Shown here: positions 1 through 6,272 of the stretch, piece after piece
Layout of the letters: each line of letters opens with the position of its first letter
Numbering within the stretch: position 1 is the first letter of the stretch
From: Hyphomicrobium sp.
Lineage (GTDB): Bacteria > Pseudomonadota > Alphaproteobacteria > Rhizobiales > Hyphomicrobiaceae
NCBI GenBank assembly: GCA_030598645.1
Contig: JAUVPN010000056.1
Location: 1 to 10,905 of the forward strand
Direction: 5' to 3'
Length of the DNA: 10,905 nt
Notes under the pieces: model-generated
The model's database searches: none
What the model saw: the letters and a program-made list of their open reading frames with translations, nothing else
Told to the model about the DNA's origin: nothing
Translations under genes and position numbers: made by a program

Positions 1-182
1 CCTGTCGTGGAGTCGGCCACTTGTATCTTAGCTTCGGAGGTATACTGCGCCTGCGTTCTCGTCAGTATTCCAAAGGTGATGGCGCCGGCGCCAATACCCA
101 TTAATAGCAAAAGCGGCAGGGCCCGGCACACGCTGCGCCAAGTTGTTGAATTATTGTTGTCGTCCGGAGAAACCGTATTCAT
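1..182 (-). CDS. Polysaccharide chain-length determinant/export protein (GumC/ExoP/Wzz type), N-terminal fragment
   Basis: Only the first 60 codons are in the window; the gene runs off the left edge. The visible protein has a short polar N-terminus (MNTVSPDDNNNSTTWRSV), then one hydrophobic segment at about residues 22-41 (ALPLLLLMGIGAGAITFGIL), then a periplasmic stretch beginning TRTQAQYTSEAKIQV. This Y-x-S/A-x-A-x-I/L-x-V pattern just after the first membrane helix is typical of Wzz-domain proteins of the GumC/ExoP group. They span the inner membrane and set chain length or drive export of exopolysaccharide. The ATG at 182 is chosen; a second in-frame ATG at 197 lies directly after an in-frame TGA and would add five residues. 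Neither has a convincing Shine-Dalgarno sequence. The kinase and PCP domains cannot be seen, so the family call is an inference from a short N-terminus. Confidence 0.6.
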   Translation of the reverse strand, partial: MNTVSPDDNNNSTTWRSVCRALPLLLLMGIGAGAITFGILTRTQAQYTSEAKIQVADSTT

Positions 183-204
183 TAGTACGCGCACCATTCA
201 AAGC

Positions 205-237
205 AAGCGCTAAGACTTGCTCCAATTTAGAGCGCTT
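205..237. repeat. 7-bp inverted repeat AAGCGCT/AGCGCTT in the GumC-like leader
   Basis: AAGCGCT at 205-211 is perfectly matched by AGCGCTT at 231-237, with 19 bases between. It lies just upstream of the GumC-like start codons, so it could be an operator or a leader hairpin. There is no functional evidence beyond symmetry and position. Confidence 0.3.
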
Positions 238-242
238 ACTGG

Positions 243-256
243 TAAGGATTTCCTTA
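243..256. promoter_or_regulatory. Inverted repeat TAAGGA-TT-TCCTTA, possible operator
   Basis: The two 6-base arms are perfectly complementary around a 2-base centre. It lies about 46-60 bases upstream of the alternative GumC-like start at 197, where a repressor or activator could act. I do not recognise it as the site of a named regulator. Confidence 0.25.
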
Positions 257-279
257 AACGTGCCTCACAAAGACAATCT

Positions 280-295
280 CTAACCATACGTTAAC
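280..295. promoter_or_regulatory. CtrA-like site (CTAA-N7-TTAAC)
   Basis: The sequence CTAA-CCATACG-TTAAC differs by one base from the alphaproteobacterial CtrA consensus TTAA-N7-TTAAC. It is about 85 bases upstream of the nearest start of the GumC-like gene, a plausible position for cell-cycle control of an envelope polysaccharide gene. Motifs of this information content also occur by chance, so the call rests on one near-match in a suitable place. Confidence 0.3.
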
Positions 296-325
296 AAGTT
301 GGAACCGGATCGGGAGTCCCCGGTA

Positions 326-341
326 GAAGTCTGTCGACTTC
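326..341. repeat. Hairpin GAAGTC-TGTC-GACTTC after the DUF1513 gene
   Basis: Perfect 6-bp stem with a 4-base loop, located 29-44 bases beyond the stop of the leftward DUF1513 gene. Position suggests 3'-end processing or termination of that transcript. No run of T follows on the minus strand, so it is not a canonical intrinsic terminator. Confidence 0.3.
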
Positions 342-369
342 CCCCTCGATACCCCGGCGCTCCACGCCA

Positions 370-1494
370 TTATTCAATTCCTAGCAAATGATTATCGAAA
401 GCACGGCCTGGGAACGATGCCATGGTCAGATGCGTGTGGCCTGGCGTCTCTGTCTGCAAAACGCCCATCCCGGAGCTCAACGCAAATTCAGACTTGGAAA
501 TACCGGCGAGGCCACAGCCATCTGCCAATTGCGTTTCGCCAATGACTCTCGCTCGCTCAGTATCGACGTATACAATGCGCCCAGCGCGAGGGGCGGAAGC
601 CGCAAGCACGCGCCCGTCACCACTTATAGCCACGGAACCGATGTAACCGGAAAGCTCAACACCCAGCGGGCTGGCCGGTTCAAGGATGCGCAAAGGCGAA
701 TCTACGCTCACTTGGCCGATTAGTTCCGGCGACTCGGCGGCAGAGCCTTGCCACTGCCCGCCAAACCAAACCACTCCATGCGCATCTGCCGCGATGTGAC
801 GGATCGAGAGCTTGTGCAGCGTCTGTTTCTGCTTGTGGCGGGCAAGCAGCACGCCCGTCGCACTGTCAATGAAGACCAGTGACGGCTGCATGGTTTCGAG
901 ATTGAGCTTCTTACGCCCGGTCTTCACGTCTGTCTCAATACCACCGTTGGCAACCGCGAGCGTCTTACCATCCGGGAGCATGATCACTTCGTGCGGTCCA
1001 ACCCCATACGTCGGCAATTCACCGACACGTGCGAAACCACCAGTCGCATTGTAGATGCCGAGCAGCCCTTGACGCGTGTCGTTATCGTGCTCGGTGGCAT
1101 AAAGCAGCCTACCGTCGGCGGAAAATGCACCGTGACCATAGAAGTGTCGGTTTGTCGGTGTCGCAAAAAGCGTCGGCTGTCGGCGACCATTCACGTCGAA
1201 GGCTAGCGCGAAGGATCCCGGTCGGCGCGCAAAAACCACAGCGATTCCTCTCTTGCGATCGAATGCAATATCGTGGCCGCGACCTTCCAGCGGAATTTCG
1301 CGCAAGATCATCCCGTCCAAGGTCAGGATCACAACCGAGTAGCTTCCATCCGACCGGCGGCTGGCTGCAATGAGATCGCCTACCTGAAGGTCGCCGTCCT
1401 CCGCCTTGCTTTCAAACCTACCCGCGAAGGCACGCGGACTGGAGGACAGCGCAAACGCCGTACCAATCAAAAACTCTCTTCGATCAATCGCCAT
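370..1494 (-). CDS. DUF1513 (COG3490) family Tat-exported beta-propeller-like protein
   Basis: The 374-residue product begins with a twin-arginine signal: IDRREFLIG (RR at residues 5-6), a hydrophobic stretch, and a likely cleavage after SPRAFA near residue 24. Export by Tat suggests it folds before crossing the inner membrane. The rest shows repeated blades of beta-propeller character. Segments typical of DUF1513 include RHFYGHGAFSADGRLLYATE (residues ~116-135), GVGPHEVIMLPDG (~164-176) and VANGGIETD (~182-190). The biochemical role is unknown; the family is found beside imelysins and the DUF1111 di-haem protein, as here. I chose the ATG at 1494, which overlaps the stop of the upstream imelysin gene by 11 bases; this indicates translational coupling. 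An in-frame TTG at 1512 would add six residues but gives a less tidy Tat n-region. Family call is firm; function is not. Confidence 0.88.
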   Translation of the reverse strand: MAIDRREFLIGTAFALSSSPRAFAGRFESKAEDGDLQVGDLIAASRRSDGSYSVVILTLDGMILREIPLEGRGHDIAFDRKRGIAVVFARRPGSFALAFDVNGRRQPTLFATPTNRHFYGHGAFSADGRLLYATEHDNDTRQGLLGIYNATGGFARVGELPTYGVGPHEVIMLPDGKTLAVANGGIETDVKTGRKKLNLETMQPSLVFIDSATGVLLARHKQKQTLHKLSIRHIAADAHGVVWFGGQWQGSAAESPELIGQVSVDSPLRILEPASPLGVELSGYIGSVAISGDGRVLAASAPRAGRIVYVDTERARVIGETQLADGCGLAGISKSEFALSSGMGVLQTETPGHTHLTMASFPGRAFDNHLLGIE

Positions 1495-2584
1495 CGAGCT
1501 CGTTAAATCCAATTGTCAGAGCTGCCACCGGAGCAATCTTCCGCTCAATCAACTTGCGAATCCCTTCGACTTGAAAGCGGAGAAAGCGTAGATTGCGCTC
1601 ACGATCGAGATGTTTTTGCCCGTCCGCAAACGACCTCACCGCCGCCGGCCCTTCGCGGGCGCTCCTGTGAAAAGCGCCCATGATCCATGGGTTCATCCAA
1701 TCCTCGGTCGCGGGGATGTAATCAGACAGGTTCATCGCCAGGTAGAAGCGCTTGCAGGATTTAATTGAGCGCTCGAAGTAAGCCGCGCTAAGCCCTGCAT
1801 GCAAGAACGGCAGCCTTAGCGTCCTTCCAGGTTTAGACTGCGCCACGATCATCGGCATGATCTGGCGGTCCTGGATCAATTGCAGACCCGTAACCAATGC
1901 GCGCACAAGCGCAGCGGCTGCCTCTGTCGATGACTTGTACTGGGCATTATCCGCATCCGGATCGAGCATCTTCTCACGCCAGCCATTAGTCCCGCTCCAC
2001 CCCAAGACGGTTTCTCGCGCAATAGTCTCCAAGTTAATCGCGATGCTGTGGGCGAGGCGGCAACGGTAGCGACCATCCTCGTTGTCCGACAGGATCGAAT
2101 TCTTCTTACTAGTCAACAGAACTTCAAGAGCGGGCAGCCCTTGAACCGCAACACTCTTTTTGGCGAGCAATTCGGGGGCCAGCACTTCTGCATCGCGCCG
2201 TACCAGAAGTTTGCGTAGTTGTCGTTCAACAGTACGACGCGGGTCGGGAGAAAAGTTGAAGCGTTCCGCGCGCGCGTCTTCCCCCATCGGACCTAGGCGC
2301 AGGAAATCCACACCAGCCCACGCGAGTACTGTCTGCTTGAAATGATCCCGGACTGCGATCAATTGTCCCGCCGAGCGTTCACAGACCTCACCAAGCGATG
2401 TGGCTAGCTTTGATGTTGCCGACTCCAGTTTTTCAAAACCGGGCAAGACATAGTCATCTATTGCCCGCTCATTGAGTTCAGCAAACGGCTGCGCTGCAAG
2501 AGCTGTGGCTTGGACTGCTACAGAAACAAGGACTAAAAGCGAAATACATACGGTTGAAAGGCCTCTTGGCAGCCGCAATCTCAC
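1484..2584 (-). CDS. Imelysin family protein (COG3489, peptidase M75-like), periplasmic
   Basis: The product is 366 residues from a GTG at 2584, preceded at 6 bases by GGAAG (2591-2595). That start places a standard Sec signal peptide at the N-terminus: basic RLRLPRG, a hydrophobic core, and a cleavage near ATALAA/Q at residues ~26-32. An ATG at 2746 in the same frame would add an Arg-rich 54-residue extension and bury the signal peptide, so I consider it less likely, though it is open. Mature-protein landmarks are AWAGVDFLRLGPMGEDARAE (~88-107), FNFSPDPRR (~109-117) and GLPALEVLL (~149-157). GLPALE stands where classical imelysins have GxHxxE; the histidine is absent, as expected for this subgroup. 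Imelysins are all-helical periplasmic proteins tied to iron uptake; the peptidase label is historical. The 3' end overlaps the DUF1513 start, so the two form an operon. Confidence 0.87.
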   Translation of the reverse strand: MRLRLPRGLSTVCISLLVLVSVAVQATALAAQPFAELNERAIDDYVLPGFEKLESATSKLATSLGEVCERSAGQLIAVRDHFKQTVLAWAGVDFLRLGPMGEDARAERFNFSPDPRRTVERQLRKLLVRRDAEVLAPELLAKKSVAVQGLPALEVLLTSKKNSILSDNEDGRYRCRLAHSIAINLETIARETVLGWSGTNGWREKMLDPDADNAQYKSSTEAAAALVRALVTGLQLIQDRQIMPMIVAQSKPGRTLRLPFLHAGLSAAYFERSIKSCKRFYLAMNLSDYIPATEDWMNPWIMGAFHRSAREGPAAVRSFADGQKHLDRERNLRFLRFQVEGIRKLIERKIAPVAALTIGFNELDGD

Positions 2585-2590
2585 TAGAGG

Positions 2591-2595
2591 CTTCC
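2591..2595 (-). promoter_or_regulatory. Shine-Dalgarno GGAAG that favours the GTG 2584 start
   Basis: GGAAG on the minus strand ends 6 bases before the GTG codon at 2584. The competing ATG at 2746 has no comparable purine-rich site. This, with the signal peptide directly after the GTG, decides the start. Confidence 0.5.
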
Positions 2596-2754
2596 AGATT
2601 CTGGACTGGTGCCGTGAGATTCTGCGCTCCAGAGCGGCGCGCCTACCGTTTGTTGAAGCAATAAATACCATTATGCCAGCGATGCTCCATCCTCGCGGCT
2701 TGTTGATGGCACCGGCGGCAAAATGTTTCTTGACTATTGAAGTCATAAAAGATC

Positions 2755-2768
2755 TTGATCGCGCTCAA
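2755..2768. promoter_or_regulatory. FNR/FixK-like box (TTGAT-CGCG-CTCAA)
   Basis: Matches the palindromic consensus TTGAT-N4-ATCAA at 9 of 10 positions (C for A at the start of the second half). It is centred near 2761.5, about 153 bases before the rightward imelysin start and about 177 bases before the GTG start of the leftward imelysin. If the leftward gene instead began at the ATG at 2746, the site would lie on its ribosome-binding region. Oxygen-responsive regulators of the FNR/FixK/Anr group bind this sequence in alphaproteobacteria. Binding here is inferred from the match only. Confidence 0.4.
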
Positions 2769-2914
2769 ATTGCACGCATATGCCGTTTGATGTCTTCCCC
2801 GCGTAGTAACGCACAGGCTCAACGCGGAAACTTAGGACCAGCCCCTCGGCACCAGAGTTACCTGACGCCCAAATAAGAGAATGATCCATACGCGACGAAT
2901 GGGATACATGGATA

Positions 2915-4195
2915 ATGCGCAGAAATTTTCGCGCCGCAGTAGCAGTCGTGCTATTGGGCACAACGTGCACGTTGGCCGCCGCCGAAAAGGCGTCTAACGT
3001 GAGCGCGATCGCAAACACCTATGCGGACATCGCCGAGGCAGGTTATTCAGATTCGCTCGGCGCCGCGCGCAAGCTCAAGACAGCAATTGATCGGCTTATC
3101 GCAGAGCCGAGCCAGGACAGCCTCACGGCAGCGCGTCAAGCCTGGCGCGCCGCACGGATTCCCTACATGCAGACCGAAGCCTTCCGCTTCGGCAACCCCA
3201 TCGTCGATGACTGGGAGGGCAGGGTCAACGCGTGGCCGCTTGATGAGGGGCTCATCGACTACGTGTCGGCAGAATACGGAGATGAGTCGCCTGAAAACGA
3301 TCTCTATATCGCCAACGTCATCGCCAGCAACAAGATCAAGATCGGCGGAAAAGAACTGGATACCTCCAAGATTACCAAGGAACTCTTGGCCACTGATCTG
3401 CAGGAGGCCGGTGGTGTGGAATCGAATGTTGCCACCGGCTATCATGCCATTGAATTCTTGCTTTGGGGCCAAGATCTCAACGGCACAGGACCAGGAGCAG
3501 GCAATCGGCCCGCAACCGACTTCGATACTAAGATCTGCACTGGCGGCAACTGTGAGCGTCGAGCGGAATACCTTGCCGTAGTGACAGATCTGCTGATCGA
3601 CGACCTCGCCTGGATGACGAAGCAATGGGGGCCGTCAGACCCTGCGAGGAAGGCCCTGATGGCTAAAGGCGACAAGGCGGCGCTCGTTGCCATCTTCAAA
3701 GGCCTTGGCAGCTTATCCTATGGCGAGTTAGCTGGCGAGCGCATGAAGCTCGGTCTGCTGATCCACGATCCAGAAGAGGAGCACGACTGCTTTTCAGATA
3801 ACACCCACAATTCGCATTACTTTGATGTCAAAGGCATCAAGAACGTCTACCTCGGGAACTACACGCGAATAGACGGGTCTGTGGTCTCAGGCCCAAGCCC
3901 CTCCGATTTAGTGCACGCGACGTTGCCGCAGTTAGACAAGAGCATACGCGCCGCTATTGAGGAGTCGATGACGCGCATGGGTGCGATCGTTAAACGTGCT
4001 GAAAGTGGGGAGGCCTATGATCAAATGATCGGCGAGGACAACACTGAAGGCAACGAAACGGTCAACGCTGCTATCGGGGCGCTCATTGCCCAGGCCAAGG
4101 AGTTCGAACGGGCCATTGCGGCTCTCAATCTGGCAACAATCCAGTTTGAAGGTTCTGACAGCCTACAGGAGCCGGCAAAGGTCCTGTCGGAGTAA
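2915..4195 (+). CDS. Imelysin, IrpA type (COG3487, peptidase M75 family), periplasmic
   Basis: The 426-residue protein has a Sec signal peptide (MRRNFRAAVAVVLLGTTC, cleavage likely near TLAAA/E at residue ~23). The motif GYHAIE at 175-180 is the conserved GxHxxE imelysin motif, followed by FLLWGQDLNGTGPGAG. Other IrpA-type landmarks are AARQAWRAARIPYMQTEAF (72-90), AWPLDEGLIDYV (106-117) and the acidic/His-rich HDPEEEHDCFSDNTH (284-298). The family includes cyanobacterial iron-regulated protein A, and the M75 fold also occurs in the EfeO/EfeM iron-uptake proteins. A role in periplasmic metal, probably iron, handling is therefore likely, but the substrate is not shown by sequence. The ATG at 2915 gives a short clean signal peptide; upstream there is only a weak GGGA. 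The di-haem gene follows 88 bases downstream on the same strand. Confidence 0.93.
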   Translation: MRRNFRAAVAVVLLGTTCTLAAAEKASNVSAIANTYADIAEAGYSDSLGAARKLKTAIDRLIAEPSQDSLTAARQAWRAARIPYMQTEAFRFGNPIVDDWEGRVNAWPLDEGLIDYVSAEYGDESPENDLYIANVIASNKIKIGGKELDTSKITKELLATDLQEAGGVESNVATGYHAIEFLLWGQDLNGTGPGAGNRPATDFDTKICTGGNCERRAEYLAVVTDLLIDDLAWMTKQWGPSDPARKALMAKGDKAALVAIFKGLGSLSYGELAGERMKLGLLIHDPEEEHDCFSDNTHNSHYFDVKGIKNVYLGNYTRIDGSVVSGPSPSDLVHATLPQLDKSIRAAIEESMTRMGAIVKRAESGEAYDQMIGEDNTEGNETVNAAIGALIAQAKEFERAIAALNLATIQFEGSDSLQEPAKVLSE

Positions 4196-4283
4196 CAGTC
4201 GGGTACGGCCAGCCAACAGCGCTCTTTCGACCAGAAATAGATCGTCCAGCTGGACATGTTGAACGCACAAGTCACAAAAGAGA

Positions 4284-5810
4284 ATGTCGCAAAATTCGCG
4301 CATGTTACTAGGACTACCGGTCCTTATCTTCACGGGGCTGCTGGCAATGTGTCTAGCAGGCGTCACGAGCACCATTGTTGCAGGCAAAGATATGCTCAAA
4401 CCCGACCAGCGGGCTCGCGCAACATTTTCGCCTAAGATCGAACCTGGAGAAGAAAACCCAGGCGGTAGCGCCACGACGCGCAAAAGCCCCAACACGCGCG
4501 ACGCATTCTCTCATGCGTCAAACGGGATCGGCTTTGAGGGCGAGGCAAAGTTCAAAGTGGGTAACGCCATCTTTCGCAAGTTATGGGTGTCGGCGCCCGC
4601 CTCAACAAAAAGTTCGGATGGTCTTGGACCGTTGTTTAACTCACGCTCCTGCCAGAGCTGTCACTTCAAGGATGGACGCGGCCATCCACCCACAGCCAAT
4701 TACCCTGATGACACGGCTGAATCCATGCTTCTACGTCTCTCAATCCCGCCAGAAACGGCTGCACAAAAGAAACTCTTGGAAGAACACCGCGTCAACTCGA
4801 TAGACGAGCCCACCTACGGCGGACAGCTGCAGGATTTTGCAATCCAGGGGCACGATAGCGAGGGACAACTGCAGATCATGTATGAAGACGTGCCTGTGAC
4901 TCTCGGTGATGGAAGTACGGTGACGCTGCGAGAGCCGACCTATTCAGTCACGAACCTCAAATACGGCCCCCTACACCCCAAGACAATGATGTCACCGCGT
5001 GTCGCACCGCCCATGATCGGGCTAGGATTGATCGAGGCTGTCCCTGAAGCTCAGATTGTCGCTAACGCCGATGCAGTCGACAAGGATGGCGACGGCATTT
5101 CGGGGCAAGCAAACAAAGTATGGTCTCTCGAAGCGGGGCGACCAATGCTTGGCCGTTTTGGTTGGAAGGCTGGTGCCCCGACAATTCGCGAGCAGAGCGC
5201 CGCCGCGTTCTCCGGCGACATCGGCATTTCGACACCGATCCTTCAGCAACCGTCGGGCGATTGCACGGATGCGCAGAACTTTTGCCGCAAAGCCCCCAAC
5301 GGCAATACGGAACGCGACGGCGGTTTTGAAGTTGGCCCGACGCTCTTCGAGCTCGTCACGTTCTACGCGCAAAATCTCGCTGTGCCATCCAGACGCAATA
5401 TGGACAATACCAACGTCGCAAAGGGCAAAGAGTTTTTTCATCAGTTGGGTTGCGCATCCTGCCACCGGCCGACATTCGTAACTGGCGAGGTAGACGGTCA
5501 ACCGCATCTCAGCAACCAGCGTATCTGGCCCTACACAGATCTGCTGCTTCATGACATGGGCGAAGGTCTTGCTGACCACCGTCCCGAGGGCAGCGCTAAC
5601 GGCCTGGAATGGCGAACGCCTCCGCTATGGGGCATTGGTCTGACGGAGACCGTAAGCGGTCACACGTACTTCTTGCACGATGGACGGGCACGCAATCTTG
5701 AGGAAGCGATCCTGTGGCACGGTGGAGAGGCGCAGGCGGCGCGCGACGGCTATGCGGCGTTATCAAAGGACGACCGAGATGCGCTGATTTTGTTTGTTGA
5801 GTCCCTGTAA
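4284..5810 (+). CDS. Di-haem oxidoreductase-like protein (DUF1111, COG3488 family)
   Basis: The 508-residue protein starts with a hydrophobic export segment (residues ~8-33, MLLGLPVLIFTGLLAMCLAG onward) and carries two c-type haem motifs, CQSCH at 123-127 and CASCH at 390-394. Export must be by Sec so that haem can be attached in the periplasm. Family landmarks include GLGPLFNSRSCQSCHFKDG (113-131), DKDGDGISG (266-274, resembling a Ca-binding loop), PYTDLLLHDMGEGL (416-429), RTPPLWGIG (444-452) and FLHDGRARNLEEAILWHGG (463-481). The arrangement recalls bacterial two-haem cytochrome c peroxidases, but the family's substrate is unsettled; older annotations say thiol oxidoreductase. It follows the IrpA-type imelysin and is likely cotranscribed with it. 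The ATG at 4284 has a weak AAGAGA just upstream; an ATG seven codons in (4302) is possible. Confidence 0.93.
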   Translation: MSQNSRMLLGLPVLIFTGLLAMCLAGVTSTIVAGKDMLKPDQRARATFSPKIEPGEENPGGSATTRKSPNTRDAFSHASNGIGFEGEAKFKVGNAIFRKLWVSAPASTKSSDGLGPLFNSRSCQSCHFKDGRGHPPTANYPDDTAESMLLRLSIPPETAAQKKLLEEHRVNSIDEPTYGGQLQDFAIQGHDSEGQLQIMYEDVPVTLGDGSTVTLREPTYSVTNLKYGPLHPKTMMSPRVAPPMIGLGLIEAVPEAQIVANADAVDKDGDGISGQANKVWSLEAGRPMLGRFGWKAGAPTIREQSAAAFSGDIGISTPILQQPSGDCTDAQNFCRKAPNGNTERDGGFEVGPTLFELVTFYAQNLAVPSRRNMDNTNVAKGKEFFHQLGCASCHRPTFVTGEVDGQPHLSNQRIWPYTDLLLHDMGEGLADHRPEGSANGLEWRTPPLWGIGLTETVSGHTYFLHDGRARNLEEAILWHGGEAQAARDGYAALSKDDRDALILFVESL

Positions 5811-5819
5811 CAAGAAGGG

Positions 5820-5838
5820 GCGGCATCGGGATAGCCGC
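5820..5838. repeat. Small hairpin GCGGC-N9-GCCGC after the di-haem gene
   Basis: A 5-bp perfect GC-rich stem with a 9-base loop, 10 bases beyond the di-haem stop codon. It is placed like a terminator, but no T-run follows, so it may only stabilise the 3' end or have no role. Confidence 0.25.
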
Positions 5839-5962
5839 GCAGTTATCAATTACTAGCAGAATATTCAGCTGCCTCGCGGAATTCGCGGATCGCTGCTAAA
5901 CCACCGAAGGCTGCCAGGCTTAATCGATCAAGTACCAGCGCCGCCCACGAGGATTTACTAGG

Positions 5963-6238
5963 ATGAGTGACAAAGGACCCGCACTGCCGAATTGGACCCC
6001 AAGGGCTATGAAAAACCGGCTTGGCTTTCCCATTTGTGTTTTGGCACTCCTTATTGCCTCGCAGCCATCGCTTGCTCAGCAAGGCCAAGAGGGCATGGAG
6101 CCAAAGGAAGGCGTGGAAGCCGGCCCACCCTCGCCCCTTGCGGACCCGTACGAGCCGGATCCTGGCGACCCTGATCCGTTCGCATCAGAGGATGCGCCCG
6201 GCGAAGAGCCAGGCCCACTCAATCCTGCAGACAATTGA
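5963..6238 (+). CDS. Small secreted acidic proline-rich protein, hypothetical
   Basis: I do not recognise this gene. The 91-residue product has a signal-peptide-like segment, MKNRLGFPICVLALLIA (residues 16-32), with a likely cleavage after SLA near residue 38. The mature part of about 53 residues has roughly 14 Asp/Glu, 13 Pro and one Lys, with no Cys or His, so it should be disordered and strongly negative. The ATG at 5963 has GAGGA at 9 bases (5949-5953) and is chosen; the ATG at 6008 gives a more standard signal peptide but poor ribosome-site spacing. It lies 152 bases after the di-haem gene on the same strand and converges with the YceI gene. The signal peptide and ribosome site argue for a real gene over the overlapping frames. 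Confidence 0.6.
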   Translation: MSDKGPALPNWTPRAMKNRLGFPICVLALLIASQPSLAQQGQEGMEPKEGVEAGPPSPLADPYEPDPGDPDPFASEDAPGEEPGPLNPADN

Positions 6239-6272
6239 TAGCCACGGGCATCTCGACCGTCATCGACGCCCT

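Larger units (their letters stand above)
198..369. other. Intergenic region upstream of the GumC-like gene
   Basis: No gene is evident. The region separates two leftward genes, so it should hold the end of the DUF1513 transcript and the promoter/leader of the GumC-like gene. Visible elements are a CtrA-like site (280-295), a TAAGGA/TCCTTA inverted repeat (243-256), an AAGCGCT/AGCGCTT inverted repeat (205-211 and 231-237) and a GAAGTC/GACTTC hairpin (326-341). No clear sigma-70 hexamer pair and no T-tract terminator were found. Confidence 0.5.
2585..2914. other. Divergent intergenic region of the imelysin cluster
   Basis: About 330 bases separate the two divergent gene pairs if the leftward imelysin starts at 2584. 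The promoters of both pairs must lie here. The only recognisable element is an FNR/FixK-like box at 2755-2768. I found no Fur box, no Irr ICE motif and no convincing -35/-10 pair. Bases 2585-2746 stay open in the leftward imelysin frame, so part of this could be coding if the ATG at 2746 is used. Confidence 0.55.

Noticed and set aside
2472..2876. Rightward 134-codon open frame across the leftward imelysin start and the divergent region
   Set aside because: Low-complexity, Arg-rich composition typical of a shadow frame; no signal, domain or ribosome site; overlaps the strong imelysin coding frame.
2747..2914. Possible Fur, Irr or RirA iron-control site ahead of the IrpA-type imelysin
   Set aside because: Searched by eye because of the iron link; only loose AT-rich resemblance near GAGAATGATCC, too weak to call.
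3047..3625. Leftward 192-codon open frame opposite the IrpA-type imelysin
   Set aside because: It lies wholly inside the antisense of a clear family member with conserved motifs and has no recognisable domain.
5022..5579. Leftward 185-codon open frame opposite the di-haem gene
   Set aside because: Antisense shadow of the coding region that carries the second CxxCH motif; no domain seen.
5811..5838. Intrinsic terminator after the di-haem gene
   Set aside because: The stem is only 5 bp and no T-run follows; kept as a hairpin, not as a terminator.
5846..6088. Leftward open frame overlapping the small secreted protein, ending in a protein-like Ala/Arg/Glu-rich stretch
   Set aside because: No ribosome site or recognised domain, and it overlaps a better-supported rightward ORF with a signal peptide. 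A decayed remnant cannot be excluded but nothing identifies it.
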